64,000 nt of DNA. Source: Thuidium tamariscinum (lineage: Eukaryota > Streptophyta > Bryopsida > Hypnales > Thuidiaceae). The stretch spans positions 11,720,501-11,784,500 of the forward strand of contig OZ019759.1 of the NCBI GenBank assembly GCA_947034885.2. Reading direction: 5' to 3'. Below the pieces are notes generated by a model, which made no database searches, was not told where the DNA came from, and saw only the letters and a program-made list of their open reading frames with translations. Below, one piece after another: positions 60,970-64,000 of the stretch. Numbering within the stretch: position 1 is the first letter of the stretch; every line of letters starts with the position of its first letter. The translations under genes and the position numbers were made by a program.

Positions 60970-63900
60970 ATACTGTACTTTGATTTCAACCAATGAAATC
61001 TGTAAACAATGTCTGTACTCTATTCTCAAGGCGTGATGAATTTAAGGCATAGTTATGGTTACTTTACTTGAGTTTGTCATTCTAAGACATATACTTATAG
61101 GAATAAACATTGTACATTCTATAATACTTGATGTAAATAATTTTAGGCCTTCCCAAAATACTTTAAGTGACTAGTAGAGTAAACAATGAATGTTCTAGAG
61201 CAGGCACTATAAGCACCCATGTAGAGAAATATAAGCTTGAGTAGAGTGTGTATCTAAAAAGTACTTGATGTATTACAAATAGTACATATTACACATAGAA
61301 TGAAGATCTCACCTAGTTCAAGTCAACTCAAATTGTAGTTGTTTATCACTGGCACGACATCGTAATTGCTGGAATAAGAATTTCAAAATCTTAATCAACA
61401 TCCTAAACACATAGCTGGTCAAAAATGAACATGTAACAGATTGACCCCAATGCGTGTTGGAGCTCAACCTCATTGCGTTGGAGCTATAAAAAGCGCATGA
61501 AGAACACCCTAAACACCTTGAACACTCCTCCCTTTAGTTGCTTTGAATCCGCAAAGTGTGTAAGTGAAGGTGTGAGGTTGATCCACAACCTTCATTCCCA
61601 CTTCAAATTCAAAACCAATGAGCACAACCACATGATGCAAAGAAGACAAGATTAGGATCTGCCACACGTTTTTTTTAATGTACAAAAAGGGAATGTTGCT
61701 GCAAAAGCACCACATAAACTAGATGTTTATAGTCAATTCCTGATTTAGATGGAACATGGCGGACAACTATAGGTCTACAATGTACACATTGTATATATAG
61801 TACGTCTAGGTACGATTGGCAAATCCTAGAGGGTTCTACCGAGGTTCAAGTTGAAAAATGGGGCAGAAATCTCCGATAGAGAAATTCTAAGTTGTTACGT
61901 AATTTATATCAAAATGCAATGATGGCCCATCTCAATCACGATGCTTTCTACTAGAAAGTTGAAAAAAAACTTCAAAAAAACAAATAAAGGTCAAAATTTG
62001 ACCCTTGTACTAAAATCACACATTTGCTATGATATGTTGTTATTTAGATCCTAAAACACTAATTAATTGCCAAAGCTAAGTACCTAAACATTAAAGCATT
62101 GGATTTAGCTTTTTGAATTGTGAAAATGAAGTCCTAAAACTAAGCAAAAAAAGGTACAACAATGTTGAATCTGAATCTGTGATAGTACAAACATTTAATG
62201 TTTGTATTCTAAATATCAAATAAATAGGTGAAAGTGACTTTTTATTATGCAATTATCAATGTACTTAAGATGCAAGACATTGCTTCATTTTTTTTTGAAA
62301 AAAATGAAAAATACTATAAGAAAATTGACTCCAAACTTTTATCCTATGTAGAAATTATGTCGTGACTATGATTTTGGACAACCATAGTGTGCTTTCACCC
62401 CCAAGTTGTTCACAAATATAGCATGGTGTTGGAGGGATCCATGCAAAGAGTTGGGTAATCAAGTAGAGGAGGGCAGCCTCCTCTATCTATTATTGATGGC
62501 ACCATTGATGCAAAGAGGCCTAAAAAACCATTGGTGCAAATTGAAGGTGAAGGAGGTATAGATGTTCAAGTGAAAAAACTGAATTCAAAGGTAGAACATG
62601 AAGCATGAGCTAAACCAATAATGAGAGAGGATGATGAAAATAAAAGTTTGGATGGCAAAAGGGCCAATGGCAAGTCATATGAAAATACAGACCCTAATGC
62701 TAATGAAGTGTAGAGTGATTTGGATTTCTCACCAAGTGATTAGATGTGCAATAAGAAGTCTAGAGAAAAAGAATAATGTTATAAAGATCTTCAACAAATG
62801 TTTTGTATTGAAGATTTATAGTAGAAGTTTATACGTTGATAGCTTATACGTGAGTATATTGTAGTGCCTCATTAGACATGTTATTGTAAGACATACATAG
62901 TACCTTATTATTGTAATTGTTTTCAAGCAATTAGTTGATGGTAGTAGGTAATTTAAAAATAGCAACGCAAGTAAAACATTTTTTGGAGCCCCCCTGAAAT
63001 ATAATGATAATATGTAAGTTATGAATTTATTATTATTATTTTGATTTTGAATATTATTGGTTTTTGTTTTATTATTATAAACTCCTTCGACATTCCATGT
63101 TTGAATTGGATAAGAAGAATGAGTCACAAATTTCTCAACCTAAACTATTCAGAACTATGAAGTAGGCAACATGTTATAATTTTGTAGTACATCCAATACT
63201 TTTGAAGCATATAAGTGTAAATTCTTAAGAATCATTTTTGGATTTTTCAATTGAAGAGTCGATTAGCAAATAGGGCCAATAAAAATGAAACCCTTATCTA
63301 CAATCATCCTTTGTCCATCAAAGACAAAACACATAAAATTCCTTCAACAAAAAAATTATATAGCTACAAAAATGGCCAAAAAATGTGAGGTTTATAGCAA
63401 ATAAACTTCAAAGTATACAAGAGATTTCATATGACATTGCCAAATAGTAAATGAAAATATAATTATAGACATGTGCTACGTACAAAATTACAACCATGAT
63501 ATTTTCTATCTTATATTTAGATGAATGTTAAAATTTGATGAACCACTATATCATTTTGGATAGCCACTTTGGCACTTCCAATAAAATTTAAAAAGTTGCC
63601 CTAATCGCCACCCTAAACTTGTAATTGCCCTTCATCCAAATTCACTACATTCTCGAATCTAGGATTGCAATAGGTACAAAGTTGTTGACAATTGTAGACT
63701 GGGAGTTGCCCATAGAAACCCAAACCTGTGGTTGCCGACAAGAATCTACACATGTGGTCACTAACGTAGCCATAGTTGCCCTTTCACACAAAATTGCCCT
63801 GGATTTTCTACTTGCAATTGTCTTGTCTTAATCTCCATGTGCCTATACTAGCTTCCATGTCATTGTACAAAGCTTACCAAATAGGCCAAATCCATTTACC

Positions 63901-64000
63901 ATGGGATAAAGATTTGTACCCTTACTCAACGGATTGCGAGGAGGTAGCAACATATTGTCTAATACAACGTGCAACATTGGACGTCCTACATAACACCAAA
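60970..64000. other. AT-rich DNA, no gene seen
   Basis: Only short frames, none recognisable. No repeat longer than simple A/T tracts was evident. Confidence 0.5.

Overview
The window looks like repeat-rich, AT-rich nuclear DNA of a land plant. The evidence is CACTA (En/Spm) transposase domains of the plant type, CACTA-type MITEs with 3-bp target duplications, the first exons of a plant AGC-VIII (D6PK/KIPK-like) kinase, a Rab1/RABD GTPase pseudogene with GT-AG introns, and a ~177-bp tandem satellite. The other element-borne genes (a DDE-like transposase with GHT..DDID-type ending, ParB/methylase-like genes, FCP1-like genes) do not look like a compact seed-plant region. A fern, lycophyte or bryophyte seems likeliest, but the species cannot be read from the sequence. 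I see no intact host gene: nearly every coding region is a mobile-element gene or a broken copy.

Layout. 1-4897 (minus): a multi-exon pseudogene whose protein has a ParB-like segment followed by a permuted (beta-class-order) DNA-methyltransferase-like region. Its introns and upstream flank carry copies of a 21-bp palindrome (family A). 5.5-15.2 kb: AT-rich DNA with a half MITE, a 260-bp tandem duplication, two arrays of a ~177-bp satellite and a CACTA MITE. 15.2-17.8 kb (plus): six more family A palindromes, then a broken transposase-like gene. 17.7-27.2 kb (minus): a second, different ParB plus methyltransferase-like pseudogene of about 14 exons, converging on the transposase. One of its introns holds five copies of a second, unrelated hairpin (family B). 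28.1-32.6 kb (plus): a zinc-finger gene and an FCP1/HAD-domain gene, with a 1,057-bp foldback element inserted behind the FCP1 exon. 36.4-41.7 kb (plus): a decayed CACTA element. 43.6-48 kb: kinase and Rab gene fragments. 48-64 kb: AT-rich DNA with short tandem repeats, MITEs and one broken minus-strand gene of unknown function (57.0-60.3 kb).

The most interesting content is the pair of ParB/methyltransferase-like genes, each with its own private set of palindromes inside its introns. Family A also occupies the upstream (probable 5' intron) region of the transposase-like gene at 15.9 kb. This suggests that gene 1 and the transposase belonged to one element, now split by about 10 kb of AT-rich satellite DNA. 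A ParB-like protein encoded beside dispersed palindromes recalls ParB-parS systems. The palindromes bracketing two introns also recall introner-type elements. Both are inferences. All copies here carry stops or frameshifts, so this window holds relics, and intact relatives elsewhere would be needed to test function.
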